Source of the DNA: Diplodia intermedia
Taxonomy: Eukaryota > Ascomycota > Dothideomycetes > Botryosphaeriales > Botryosphaeriaceae
Assembly: GCA_021495925.1 (NCBI GenBank)
Contig: JAKEKT010000014.1
Coordinates: 310,001-374,000, forward strand
Length of the DNA stretch: 64,000 nucleotides
Direction of reading: 5' to 3'
Positions within the stretch are counted from its first letter, which is position 1. Every line of letters begins with the position of its first letter. Made by a program: the position numbers and the translations under genes. The notes below the pieces were generated by a model, which saw only the letters and a list, made by a program, of their open reading frames with translations, was not told the DNA's origin and made no database searches. Below are positions 1 to 11,860 of this stretch, piece after piece.

Positions 1-173
1 TTTCTTTTTGCAGCTCAAGGGCGCCGCGATGGTTGTGCGTGATTGGTGTATCTTGGATTGCCGCTTCGGGACGATGAGTCGCGCCCGGTGGCACCGGTAA
101 ATTTCCGCCGAGTCATCGGCGACGCACTGAACTCTCTCTCTGCCGTCACCACCGCACTTCACCACCGTCAAAC

Positions 174-1328
174 ATGACCGGCCAACCAAACAAGCGGCAA
201 AAACGAGAGGAGTACCGCAGTGCGCTTAGCGACGCTGCCGCCGAAGGCACGCAGCTGCCCAAGAAGAAATTCTACAGGCAGCGAGCGCACGCCAATCCCT
301 TCTCCGACCATGCCTTAACATAGTACGCACGAAAAAAGTCTCAAACTGTCGCTACTCCGCGGCATAGATGGCACCTTTGAACTAATTTTGGCCTGTTCTT
401 CTGTAGCCCAGCTCATCCCGGGCTCATGGACTGGACCAGCCTCTACCCTGCTTACGCCGTGGGGCCGTCAGAGGAGGAGGCTTCCGCCATGCAGACCGAC
501 CAGCCGGAGCGGGCGGAGCAAGAGGAGGAGTCCCTGGCCAAGCGAAGGGTCTCGAGGGAGGTTGAGGTTGCTGACATCGGCTGCGGCTTTGGTGGCCTGC
601 TGTTCGCGTTGTCACCGAAGTTGCCAGACACGCTTCTGCTTGGTAGGCTGAATGATTTTTCCTTACCTTTGTTTTCTCCGGTCAATCAGCATGTCTCCTT
701 TTCCCGGCCTTTCCTATATTCTCCCCGCTTTGATCGCGAGCAGTTTCACTGGCTCTACACTGTTTTTCGTTTGACACTTCTTAACATTGCTTCGTCTTTC
801 TTCTTTCTTCACCGACGAGCTCTTACATCTTCTGCAGGCATGGAAATCCGTACCTCGGTCACGGAGTTCGTGCAAGAGAAGGCCAAGGCCCTCCGCGCGC
901 AGAACGTGGGCAGCGATGCGTACCAGAATGTGGCATGCCTACGCGCCAACGCGATGAAGTTCCTGCCCAACTTCTTCCGGAAGGGCCAGCTCTCGAAGAT
1001 CTTCCTGTGCTTCCCGGATCCGCACTTCAAGGCGCGCAAGCACAAGGCGCGCATTGTGTCGACGACGCTCAACTCCGAGTACGCGTACGTGCTGCGGCCG
1101 GGCGGCATTGTGTACACGATCACGGACGTCGAAGACCTGCACAAGTGGATGGTCGGGCACTTCGAGAACCACCCGAGCTTTGAGAGGATCAGCGATGCGG
1201 AATTGGAGAATGACGTCTGTGTGGAGGTCATGAAGACGGAGACGGAGGAGGGCAAGAAGGTCACGAGGAACGGCGGGCAGAAGTTCGTGGCCTGCTTCCG
1301 GAGACCAGAGGATCCTCCTTGGCCTTGA
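174..1328 (+). CDS. TRM8: tRNA (guanine-N7)-methyltransferase catalytic subunit
   Basis: Catalytic subunit of the Trm8-Trm82 complex, which makes m7G at position 46 of tRNAs. Three exons: 174-322, 407-642 and 838-1328, giving 291 aa. The first intron has GTACGC...TGTAG, and splicing restores the family segment HALTYPAHPGLMDW. The second intron (195 nt) joins TLLLG to MEIR, restoring the GMEIR motif. The basic N-terminus (KRQKREEYRSA, then KKFYRQRAHANP), the SAM-binding motif ADIGCGFGGLL and the catalytic-site motif CFPDPHFKARKHKARI are all typical. The start is the first in-frame ATG of exon 1. The length matches fungal Trm8 (about 280-300 aa). It converges with RRP1 173 bp downstream. Identification is secure; exon edges rest on reading-frame logic only. 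Confidence 0.95.
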
Positions 1329-1501
1329 TTGATCCGTTTCTGATGCGTTTTCATTGCCGAAGCTGGTCTATTGGGGAGGCCTGGGGAGCTCAAGGATAAA
1401 AGTTATTTGGAAGCATAAACATGAAATGTCTTTTTGTTCCCCCCGATAAACCCAAAAATAACGCCGCGCTGTAACTACAGTGATTATGCAAGCCCTGGAT
1501 A

Positions 1502-2450
1502 TCACTCGTCAATGCCACCCCATTCCTCGTCTTCATCCTGCACCTCCTCCTCCTCGGCTGTCTTGGGATTATTCCAATCCTTCAGTCGCTCATCCTCCTC
1601 CATCGTCTCCTTCACACGAACTCTGATTGCCTTGGTCACGCTCTTCTCTCCCAGTTCGCGCAGCGGCGCCAGGACTTGCTCCAGGGGCAGGTCGCCCTCC
1701 CTCGCCTCATCCACCTTGTCCAGCTCGTCGATGTAGATGTCAAGGACGTGCAGACGCAGCCCGTTCGGCACCTTCGGGTCGGTAGGGTTCAGCGGAGTCT
1801 CGCGCAGGATGTCGAGGTACCTTTCCAGAGCGGCGGTGTTCTGCCAGCGCTGACGGGCGAAGAGGCGGAACGACGAATGAAGGTACTGGCGGACGAGGAA
1901 AAGAAATTTGTCCATCCTACAAGGTTTCTGTCAGCACACAAATATAGGCCAACAACCAACGCGCTTTCCCCCCCGGTGCTAAGATTCTTGTCTTCCTCGA
2001 ATCAGTGGTTCGGGGATGTGCCGTACCTTAACCGGTCAATTCCCACCCACTCCCTCGCCATCGTAGTCCAAAACGCGTCCAAGAAGTCCAGCGCCGTATC
2101 AAGAGGAAGGATGTCGACCAGGGCCGCAAGTTCGACTGCCAGCTGCTGTTGCGTGCGCGGCTTGTCGCTCTGCCACATGCAGAAGAAGAGACCCTTCCAT
2201 AGCTTGAGCAACTCAATCTCCGACAGGCCGGTCTTTCCGTCAAGGTAGCGTCTCAGGCTGTCGAGGGCTTTGTCGCGAATGCGCTTGTCTAAACATGAGG
2301 GAAAGAAATCCCGGCCGGGTTAGTTTTTTCTTTTTTTGGGGGGGTTCGACGGATGCGCGCTTGGATTCTGGCGGCGGTGGTGTACGCACCATTTGCGGCG
2401 AGCTGACGTATAAAGGGGCTGTTCTGCGAGGCTGCGGTCGAGGTGGTCAT
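1502..2450 (-). CDS. RRP1: Nucleolar ribosomal RNA processing protein Rrp1 (Nop52 family)
   Basis: Nucleolar protein needed for 27S pre-rRNA processing and 60S subunit formation. Three exons in gene order: 2450-2390, 2288-2027 and 1916-1502, giving 245 aa. Exon 1 encodes MTTSTAASQNSPFIRQLAAN. Exon 2 carries the family core, with DKRIRDKALDSLRRYL, ELLKLWKGLFFCMWQSDKP and EWVGIDRLR. Exon 3 starts at the join RLR-MDKFLFLVRQ and continues to an acidic tail ending EEWGGIDE. The first intron has GTGCGT...TTTAG and the second GTACGG...TGTAG. It is slightly shorter than yeast Rrp1 (278 aa), mostly in the C-terminal tail. It lies tail to tail with TRM8. Confidence 0.93.
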
Positions 2451-5400
2451 GGTGGGGAAGTTTATGCGGATCTTGCTTGCGGGAAAGAAAGGCGCGCGCT
2501 TCGTTCGATGCGTGAGACAAGCAAAAAGTCGTTATCGATAAGGGCACGTTAGCGCACGGGCCGTTTCTCGTGGTATTGTGGTATGTCCTTCCCCGCCCAC
2601 CGTGACCCCATCCTCGCCCGCGAACACCTCTAAATTATGGGTCACGATGATCACCAAGCCCCCAGGCCCTGCTCACTCATGTCGATCCACGAGCTTGAAT
2701 GCGGCTACTACTACATCTCCCGGAAGACTCTTTACTTTCGCTTTCGCGAAGCGGCGTGAGACTCGAGAAGCTTTTGCGGTTGCACGAACGGGCGCAATCT
2801 GATGGCCATCAAGCCATGCTGGGCTGCGCATTTGTCCTTCGGGACGGTCTCAACAAGAATTGACTTGTCGCCCATGCCTAACACGATATGCCAGATATTT
2901 TCTGCTCTTCCAACCACATTGGATAACTTCATAGAGAATCACTGACACCCCTGACCGCACCAGGCTTTAAAGCACCCGCCATTCCCACCAGACTAAGGAC
3001 ACAACAAAGCCTTATTTAATCTCGGAAAAAGAACGGCTAGCGGGATCTTGCATCCACAAGCCATAGCAAGCGGAGCGGAATCTGATTACCAGGAAAAAAA
3101 AGGCACAAGAAGAGCAAGGAAGCAAGCATGGCAACGCGGTCTTCGTTCAACACTAAAGACATAACGAACACGGAAAGTGTTGGGAACACATGCAAATAAC
3201 CTACTGTCTTATTCTATCGACGGGCACCCCTCAAGTGACGAACTCGGAATGAGCGTAGTTCCGTGAGTTTAAGTCTTCTAAGCTAGTCAATTGGCGCATG
3301 AGTTTATGTTCTCGGTGGGCTAACGAGCTTGGCGTTAACCAATGGGGCTCACTGGCCATCGTCGCCTCAGCCCCGCTTTCAGAACACTAGGAACAAGGGA
3401 TCGAAATGTCAGCAGATCCTGATCAAAGACCGCTTGCCCAGGGATCTGGACAACTGTTGAGAGCCACCCAGGTTTTCGAGTCGCCCTTCGTCGTGGCCTT
3501 GCAAGCCACGACGACCGGTATGCAACCACGTGGGAAGTGTCAGGTGGTTACTTCTGTGTGATCTTCTATTGTCGGGAAAGTCACATCTACCGCCCGAGCG
3601 CAACTTGTCACGATGCTTGACAAAGCCGCTCACCGTAGGAAGGAGGTGCTGCACACCCATCGAGCTTGGAACCAAGGGCACCGACGTGCCGAGTCAAAGA
3701 ACAGGCACTGGCCGGATACGCCAAAACTGACGGGCCGGTCCTCCATCCTCAGCACTGCTACCGGACTCTGGAATGCCCGACATCGGCTTGCCGGCAGGCG
3801 GGTACAGCTGACAAGATCGTACAAAGCCTCCGGTCGTGTAGCGACAGGCGACGGGTCCGTCTTTTCATTTTGAAAGACTACGAATCACCGTCGGACGGGA
3901 CGGAAACGTCTGCCCGTTGCAATTCTCAGCGATGGTATGCTTTGGCCGTATGTAACCTCCCTCCTGCTAACAAAACCTGCTAGCTTCAGGAAGAACTGGG
4001 ATCACTCCACAACACATGCAAATGTTGATGCTTCCGGCTCAACTTGTGTCCGGCCCCTGCATAACCGACACGGCGCGGCCTTTTCGCTTGTTGTTGCCAC
4101 GTCCGAGCCATTGGATATTATTGAATCAGTTGAAACGTTGGGGCGGACCAAGCGCTGAAAGAGAAAGCCCGGTAGCCATGACGGGCGGGTCACTTCACCT
4201 TCACCTGTTAAGCGCCTGCCATGCGAACCGTTGCCTTGGATATCCAATAGCGTGGGGGGTTTGAGGCGGAGTCGAGGCGGATTCTGACCCTCCCCCCTGC
4301 ACGACGGAGGGCTCGAACTCGAACCGCCATGAGCAAATGCGAGCGGCAGAATGCCGTGTAGTGTCGGATCGGACACAAAAAAAACACAACCCCGAGCGAT
4401 GACCAAAAATTCCCCGTCCCCTGGGCCAACTACATATGCATGTACTATTATGTACGTGCGGCCAAGGCCGAAGCAAAAGTTCTCGACCGCACGTGGCGGG
4501 AGGAAGCGGGCATTCGAGCTGCGTCCCTTCCCAGGGCGGGAGCAAGCGGGCGGGCGTGCGTGCATTTCTTCCAAGGACGGTAGCAAAGGCCGTAACGCAT
4601 ACGGGAAGAGCTCGGCATATATATGGTGAGACTTCATCGTCACTTCACTTTCCAGAGTCAGGCAGGGGCGCCCAGGCTCCGCCGGAAGCTCCGCCGGAGG
4701 GGCAGCCCAAAGGATTCTGGAGAACAATGGGGCCGTCGAGAGCGCCGATGATGCCGGGCGGTGTGCAAGAGCAAGTTGGCGGGCCGCCGTGATAGTGCCG
4801 GCCGTGGTCGTGTGCGAAGAGCCCTCACACCTCGCCGCGAGTCGTGCGCCGTCCTGGGCGGGTGCGTGGCAACAAGCTTAGATGCGCCACCGAGCGCGAG
4901 ATCGACGCGACCCACGGCGCCCCATTGGCCAATCTGGCCCGTAGGTCGATGACCACGCATGCAACACCAAATTTGCGCCGTCGATGGTTGCTGCACGCGT
5001 CTATACATACGAACGCGAACGCGTGGGTGGGCTGCGTTTTATTGCGAGCTGCCGCAGCGTCGCATCCAGAAGTGGGTCGGCGCGGAGGCGGGTCGGTCTG
5101 AGCGCGAAAGCGGCATGGCAAGCGCCGTCTCTCCAGCTGGAGTCGACGATTGTGTGGGCAAAATCCGGAGCGCGGGTGGAGCCCCTCCATCATCCGCCCA
5201 CGGCCAACACCTGGAACGCCGCGCAACGGGCCCGTGCCAAGCCCGTGAACGGTGGCGCTCGGGCCCGCCCAGACCCGCTCCCATTGGGCGTTGCCGCGTT
5301 ATCTCCCCGGCACTCTGTTCGCGCAAGGCGAGGACTGCGTAGTGCCGGTCGCATGCAGGCGGCGGAGGCTGCTGGTCGGGTGCAGGTGCCTCCGGCCTGG

Positions 5401-6135
5401 GCGCGGCTGATGGCTGACGGCAGGGGCGTCATGCGGCGCTGTGGCCCGTTCCCACCACGGCCGCCACGGCCGCCCCGGTGAGCCTGCTGTCGCGCTCTGC
5501 CGCCACCCACGCCTCGCTATCTCACTGCCGTGCGCACTCCGTCCAGGGAGGGGCCCCGCGTCCCCAGTGCGAAAATTCGCGCAGTCTTGGAGAAGCGGAG
5601 GCCTGCGGCGGTCAAGCGGAGGCACGGTTGGGGGCCCAAGGCGAATATCAGTCGACTGACGAAGCCGTCGGCGGCCGCGCATGCGGCGGGGGTCCCGGGC
5701 TGCGCCGTCCGGCGGAGCTTGTGGTGCGATTGCGGTGCGGCGACTCATCCAGGGCCAGGTGCTAGGCAGGCAGTCAAAACCCGCATTGGCGCGTAAAATA
5801 CCAGCTGCAGCATCTTTGTCCCTGGTACTGCGGCCCAAATGCGTCTAGCCCGCAGAGCCCCGGGTGGGTCAAGCTTTGCGGCGACGCGGCTCGGCGCTTG
5901 TTACGGCTTGGTCAGATTTTCGTCGCGCCGTATCGAGGCGGCGGCGATGCAACCTGCGCCGACTCTGCTACGTCATCGGGTAAACCAGCAAGCTGGCTCC
6001 CATGGCTAGGTCATACCCCATGAACCGCCAGTGTGGGACTTCCGCCCAACGCGCTTGGCCACGCCTGCCTTTTAAGGCTCGGCTCCCCCAGCTCTTTCCT
6101 CTTCTGCCACCGCCTTCTGCCCTCACTCTTCCACC
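2451..6135. other. Long interval without a supportable gene
   Basis: About 3.7 kb between the RRP1 start and the MFS transporter start. I find no tRNA, no transposon ends and no open frame with family motifs. From about 4.6 to 5.9 kb the DNA is very GC-rich, and open frames appear on both strands at once, which is typical of stop-codon scarcity rather than coding. The last part holds the MFS promoter, with a TATA-like cttttaagg near 6069-6078, about 60 bp before the ATG. Confidence 0.5.
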
Positions 6136-7935
6136 ATGGCTCCCTCATCGTCAGACGAGTTGAACAGCATCCAGCATGGCAGCGTCGTCTCCAAGGCGCC
6201 CTCCAAGCTGTCCGACACCAAGCTGTCCGACACCTCCAGCAACGAGCGGCATGAGGTCCTGAGCGAGAAGCCGGCCGAGGCCAAGGCCTACCGCGACCAG
6301 CAGGCCATCAACGACCGCGTGCCTACCATCACCGAGGACGACCCCGAGGTCTATGCCCACCTGGGCTTCTGCTACCCTACCTGGTACAAGTGGTACATCC
6401 TCTCCGTCATCTTCGTCATCCAGTGTTCCATGAACTTCAACGCCAGCATCTACGCCAACGGCATCTCCGGCCTCGAGGAGCACTTCGGCATCAGCGCTCA
6501 GGCCGCTCGTTGCGGCCAGCTGATCTTCCTTGTCGCTTACGCGTTCGGCTGCGAGCTTTGGGCTCCCTGGTCCGAGGAGTACGGCCGCCGACCCATCCTC
6601 CAGTGGTCTCTCGGCCTGGTCAACCTGTGGTCCATTCCCTGCGCCGTTGCCCCCAACTTCGGCACCATCATGGTCTGCCGCTTCCTCGGTGGTCTCTCGT
6701 CTGCCGGCGGTTCCGTCACTCTGGGCATGGTCGCCGACATGTGGCAACCTGACGAGCAGCACTTTGCTGTCGCCTATGTCGTCTTCTCTTCTGTCGGCGG
6801 CGCCGTCATCGGTCCCATCGTCGGAGGCTTCTCCGAGACGTACCTTAGCTGGCACTGGGTCTTCTGGCTCCAGCTGATTTTCGGCGGTGCGACCCAGCTT
6901 CTCCACTTCTTCACTGTCAAGGAGACCAGATCCACTGTCCTTATGAGGCGCTACGCTGCGAAGCTTCGCAAGGACGGCAACGAGACCGCCTACACCGCAG
7001 ATGAGCTTGAGAAGCTTCGTGTCAAGGAGTCCGGGATTTGGAACATTGACGGTCTGCCTCTGAAGGAGATCATGCTCATCTGGACCCGCCCTTTCAAGAT
7101 GTTCCTGACCGAGCCCATTGTCCTCTTCCTGTCTCTTCTCTCCGGTTTCAGTGATGCCCTGATCTTCACTTTCCTCGAGTCTTACTCGCCCGTGTTCAAA
7201 CAGTGGGGCTTCAGCACCATTGCCATTGGCCTTGCCTTCCTCCCGTAAGTGACCTTGTCCCAGCCCAGTACGTTCACCGACTGACATGTGTCTTCCTGTA
7301 GGCTTCTCATCGGCTACTTCATCGCGTGGTTCTCTTTCTTCCCGTGGTTCCTCAAGCAAAGAAAGATGATCAAGAACGGCACCGATTATCCTGAATTCCG
7401 CCTCAAATGGCTTCTCTTCACCGCTCCTCTTGAGGTCGTTGGTCTTATCGGCTTCGCCTGGAGCAGCATGGGTCCCGATTACAATCACTGGATCGTGCCT
7501 TTGTTCTTTTCAACCTTCGTCGGTATCGCAAACTATGCCATCTACATGGCCACTATCGACTACATGGTCGCTGCATACGGTCCTTATGCGGCTTCGGCTA
7601 CCGGTGGCAACGGCTTTGCTCGTGACTTCCTTGCTGGTATCGCCGCTCTCTACGCTACGCCTTGTAAGTGTTTCGATTGACTGTGCTCCCCTGGTCCAAG
7701 TGCTAACCTCGACTCAGTGTATACCAACATTGGCCCGAAACCCAAAAACCTTGCCTACGCCTCGACCATTCTTGCCTGTCTTGCCGCCTGTGTCACCGTC
7801 CCCATCTACGTCTTTTATTGGAAGGGTCCGGCGATTCGTGCTCGCTCCAAGTTCGCCCAGGAAATCAGCTCCGACAGAGAGGAGCATTCCGGCAAGAGAC
7901 AGGCATCGCACACTCCGAAGCCGGAGGACGCGTGA
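6136..7935 (+). CDS. MFS transporter, DHA1 (drug:H+ antiporter, 12 TM) type
   Basis: Plasma-membrane major facilitator superfamily transporter of the fungal DHA1 type (polyamine/multidrug/fungicide group). The substrate cannot be read from sequence. Three exons: 6136-7244, 7302-7663 and 7718-7935, giving 562 aa. A polar N-terminal tail of about 80 residues precedes TM1 (WYILSVIFVIQC). The loop 2-3 signature appears as EEYGRRPILQWSLGLVNLW, and TM4/5 carry RFLGGLSSAGGSVTLGMVADMW, typical of DHA1. TM7-12 lie in the last part of exon 1 and in exons 2-3, and the protein ends in a charged cytosolic tail. Both introns are short (57 and 54 nt) with GTAAGT donors; the second has a GCTAAC branch. No cluster genes flank it, so a link to a secondary metabolite is not supported. 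Confidence 0.92.
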
Positions 7936-9239
7936 ACGCGGGCTGGTTGATCCACGAACGTATTCAATTTTTCTCTCGTCCGCTCCTGGATTTTCCCCCA
8001 CACCCCAAGTCTGCAATACCCAAAAAGAGATTTGCATTGGATAGATTCCTTTCACTTCGTACTGGACAAAGAGGGAATGAGCGAGACTTTTCGTTTTCTT
8101 TATTTTTGGTCAATTCTTAATTTCCTTGTTGATCACAAGACATCAAGTCCTAAATTTATTACGACGTCATGGACACATCACGACGGGCGCTGCCGTTGTC
8201 TCATTGGCAAATGACAGGGCGGGTCAGCCGTCTTGAACAAAGAGCACTCGAAAGAAAGCAAGATCTTTGTATCGTTTGCGAGAGTAGATTGTTGTACAGG
8301 GGGGGTAATGTATACCCAGGGCAAGTTGTTAAACAGAGTATCATGGTGTACCTGCAGCAGTGAAGTAAGACAAAGAAAAAAATCAAGTAAATTTTGAAGA
8401 TCTTCAGATGCCTTTCATGTGTACCCGCGTTGGTGGGATCTTGTGTGGGTTAGACGACTTTGGCCGCTCGGGGTTGCAAGACGATCACACGATCCGAACA
8501 ATTGCATAAATGCGTCGGTGGCTGGGACTTCGCCACTCCGCTTAGGTTCTTAGGAGACTAATCAACATCAAGCCAACAGTCTGACTGCGGATACTTCAAG
8601 CTGTTGGGACAGCGCTAGATCTTTTTCATCTTGTTGGCCACGTTGCATTGCCGGGCGTGGCAGTGGGGGTTGGTCTACGAAACGATGATTCTCTAGAGTA
8701 GCCTGTTCGTCTAGACTCTTCGAAGGCCTCGATCACCAATATGAATTTGTTGTAGGAGAGAGAGTCATGAATGAAGCACTCGATTTCTCCATTGAGTCTG
8801 ACCAAACACAGCAGTATACGAGGCCAGCTCGGTAACAAGGAAATCGAAATCCACTACGGCCACAGCTTCCAGAGCCTCCTTGGCCGCCCATCCCATATGC
8901 GACTCCCGACTCCGACTCCAACCCCCTTCCGCTGATGGTTCGCGACCATTAGAGGATTCTATGCCCCATCTCCGGAACGGCTTGGAGGTTAGAAGAGTTC
9001 TTTTCTCGTGTCGAAGCCCAAGTACTCCTGATGTTGCCCCAGATACGCTCTTGAAGTGAGAGCAAAGAGAGAAAAAGAAAAGAAAAAGAAAAACGTTTCT
9101 TTCAATATCCAAGCCCCGCAATTTCACCACCACCCGTGTTTCCCCTCTTTCCCTTCATTAAATAGCCCAACCCAAGATGAAAAACTCCAAATTGCAGAAT
9201 CCCATCAACCCCGTTGTAGGAGAAAGCCAGCTAGCCAGC
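7936..9239. other. Intergenic, no feature recognised
   Basis: AT-richer 3' flank of the MFS gene followed by mixed sequence. Short open frames on both strands overlap each other and have no splice-supported continuation or known motif. No tRNA or repeat was recognised. Confidence 0.5.
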
Positions 9240-9479
9240 TCAACGTCGTCCACCAGCACCGCCGACTCCCTTGCCGACAGCCATCCTCGCATTGGCCACA
9301 CCCTCGGCGTTGCTGCTGTTGTTGTTGCTGCAGATGACGCACGCCTGGTCCATCTTGAGCGTCTGCCAGATCTCGCCGCCGGAGCAGGGGCGCTGCTTCA
9401 AGGCAGCGGGCGGGCAGTAGGCGGCGAAGACGGTGTGGGTGTGGCCGCAGATGTGGCTGTGGGCGTAGTAGCGGCACAT
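9240..9479 (-). CDS. Small Cys/His-rich fungal protein (79 aa)
   Basis: An intron-less 79-aa frame starting MCRYYAHSHICGHTH. It has an H-x-C-G-H motif around residues 9-13, Cys at 22 and 32, and a C-x2-C at 47-50 (CVIC), which resembles a small zinc-binding module. Short proteins with a similar CRYYAH...CGHT...CP start occur in many Dothideomycetes as hypothetical proteins; this is recollection, not a search. A CAG/CAA-type tract encodes the Asn/Ser run after the last Cys pair. A (CT)11 tract lies about 50 bp upstream of the ATG. The function is unknown. It could be only the first exon of a longer gene. Confidence 0.5.
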   Translation of the reverse strand: MCRYYAHSHICGHTHTVFAAYCPPAALKQRPCSGGEIWQTLKMDQACVICSNNNSSNAEGVANARMAVGKGVGGAGGRR

Positions 9480-11860
9480 GGTTCCCGGTTCTTCCTTTTT
9501 CGCCTTATCCTCTTGGTCTCTTCTTCCTCTCTCTCTCTCTCTCTCTCTTTCCTGCTCCCTCTCTTTTCGACCAAAATCACCGGGAGGGGCTGGTGGCCAC
9601 GGAACAGGAGGATGCTCGGGTGCCTGAAAGCGGTCCGCTACTTCCCCGGAGAAAGCGGAGGGAGGGTGGGTGACTGCGGGAGGGAGGTTTCTCTGATATC
9701 CCCTCTCTAGTCAGAAGAAGGCCGAAGAGGTGACTGTGCTCTGAGGATTGATGGGCCAGGAGCCAAGGTTTTGGCTGAAATGGGGTGGGGCGTTGTAAGA
9801 CGCTGGGACGTTGGAGTGAGATAGTGCGGTCGAAAGACCAATGAGAGGGCTGTGCTGGCGCTTGAAACTAGAGGGTGATGGTGTTGATGACTGAGCCCTG
9901 CAGCTCCCGGGATATGCCCAGGAACTCGGTGGGGGTGCAGGTGTCAGCGAGGGGGAAAAGTCCGAATGTGGCTGTGGAGCCGGAGGCGCGGCGAGTGGAA
10001 GTGATGGTGGAAAGCAATGCCAGGAAAGAGGGGCTGGTTTAGAGAAAGGAGACGGGAGGGCTGATGCAGAGTCAGCATGAGACAGTGCATGGTCGGAGGC
10101 TTTTATGGGTGCGTGAAAGGGTCAGCAATATGGAATTGGCGGTGTTGTTTTGCAGATGGTCCGACGGTCAGGAGGATTTGGCAGACGACGAGCGGTGCAG
10201 ATGGGTATGCACATGGTGGCACTCAGGCAGGTTGTAGAGTAAGAAGCGTGACAGATTGCAGGCCGTTGACGGCGGGCCTACTGTCAGCAGCTCAGCCTTA
10301 CGGTAGGGCGTGCGGTGGAAGGTAAGCGAGGCCGAAGCCTATCGGAGCAGACGCATGGCAGGGTCCCAGGTGTTTGACAAAAATGCAGCAGCGGGCAAAC
10401 ACCGGGCCTGTTTGCCTGACAATTGCATGCGGGGGCGTGCAGCAGCCTCGCCTGCGGCCAGCACAGCGGCACAGCGGCACAGCGGGGGCGGAGACGACGG
10501 GGCCGCGGGTGTTGCGCGCGCCGGCAACCCGACGGCAATATAGGCTGCGTCTGCGCCCGCGTCTGCGTCGGCGGTGATGGTGATGGTGACGTCTGGTGTT
10601 GGCGCGGCCAATGGGCGCCCGCGTTCACCGCTCATTCTGCTCTGTGCCACCCAGCCTCCCACGCCCACGCCCTGCAGCCGGGGTTCCTGCAAACACGATG
10701 ATGCAGCAGCCGTCGGCAGCGCAGCGTCCCGCGCCTCGCATTTGATCGCAGCTCACCCGACCAGCGGCGGGCCCGTTCCACGGCGGCGGGCGGCGCTGGC
10801 AGCGTTCCGGCGCCGCTGAGAGGCGCAGCGTGCGCTGGCCGCCGGTGACGCAAGTCAGATCCCCATGATCCGCTGCATTATACAAGCCACAGTGCCAGTT
10901 GGCACCGACGCACCGTGGATCAGAGCGCGACGTCCCTCATGCAGCCGGCTGCGAAGCTTTGGACACGTAGCCGTCAGCTGCACCTCGCCCCGGCCCTGCA
11001 CAAGCGGCAGCCCTCATCATGGCCCATGGCCCCGACGGCAACGACAGTTGCGTTGAGCTGGCCAACCCTCCTTCAGCCAGCGCATCCCGCCCGCTATAAG
11101 GCGAGCGAGCGGCTGTGCCTCGTCGCCGAGCAGTAAAACTCTGTCCGCCGCAGAGCACTGACCGTTGTTCACCGCCTGCCCGCGTATATACTCGCGCCTG
11201 CGCAATGGGACGCACTGGCACCGTCAATAAATCGTCCCACCTCCATATCCCCAGCCGCAGTGACGTCTTCAGTTGACGTGTGTCCCAGTATGCCGCCTTG
11301 GCCCGCACGGCCGCTGCCAAAGTTGATCCCTCGGCAGCCTTCTTTCCTTCTAGAACCCGTCTGATACCCCGGCTGCCATGTTCTTGTAGAGGTAAACCCA
11401 ACCTCCGTTGATCTTCCGGACAGCGAGCGCTGGCCCTGACCGCTGGAAGCTTGGGCGAACTCCAGCGCTGACGTCTGGCAGTTATAGTCCTTCGTCTCTT
11501 TCGCACCCCGATACCCGAGGCGGCTCGACTCCAGCGGGCTGCACTCACCCGACCTTTTCCTGGCGGCTTTCTGTCTTTCCCAATCATCGGCTTGTGTTGC
11601 TTCGTCCAGCTGTCGTTACACCCGAACCACCGCCAACCGCCCACCGCTCTTATAATCTGCTGACGATTGCCCCCGCCCCGCCATTGGCCGCTGCTCCTGG
11701 CGCCATCTCGTTGTTTTTGCCCTATCCCATCTGCATTGCGCGCTGCTCTGGCCGTGTGCCCCACGTTGCTTCCAAGGTACGTGATCTCTGCCCGTCCCTG
11801 CCTTGCGGCCTGAACCCGTCGATTGGGCCTGGCAGTCACCCGCCTGCCCTCGCCTCGACC
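9480..11860. other. GC-rich intergenic region and 14-3-3-like gene leader
   Basis: Contains the promoter of the small Cys-rich gene at its left end and the upstream region of the 14-3-3-like gene at its right. From 11408 the frame of the downstream gene is already open, but the encoded residues are low-complexity and non-conserved in character, so I treat it as 5' leader. Between about 10.1 and 11.3 kb, very GC-rich DNA gives long overlapping frames on both strands, which I do not call. Confidence 0.45.
9527..9548. repeat. (CT)11 microsatellite
   Basis: Perfect 22-bp CT dinucleotide repeat embedded in a longer pyrimidine-rich stretch (about 9490-9570). It lies just upstream of the small Cys/His-rich gene on the minus strand, where it reads as (AG)n. 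Pyrimidine/purine tracts of this kind are common in fungal core promoters. Confidence 0.9.

Noticed and set aside
4260..4340. tRNA-like B box (GGTTCGAGTTCGAG on the minus strand)
   Set aside because: No acceptor, D or anticodon stems can be formed around it.
4002..4727. 241-aa minus-strand frame in the gene-poor interval
   Set aside because: No motif, no splice-supported extension and other frames are open in the same place. Kept out as likely non-coding.
6151..7488. 445-aa open frame on the minus strand opposite the MFS transporter
   Set aside because: It is antisense to a well-supported gene, rich in Gly/Glu/Asp/Val as expected from reverse reading of GC3-rich codons, and has no motif.
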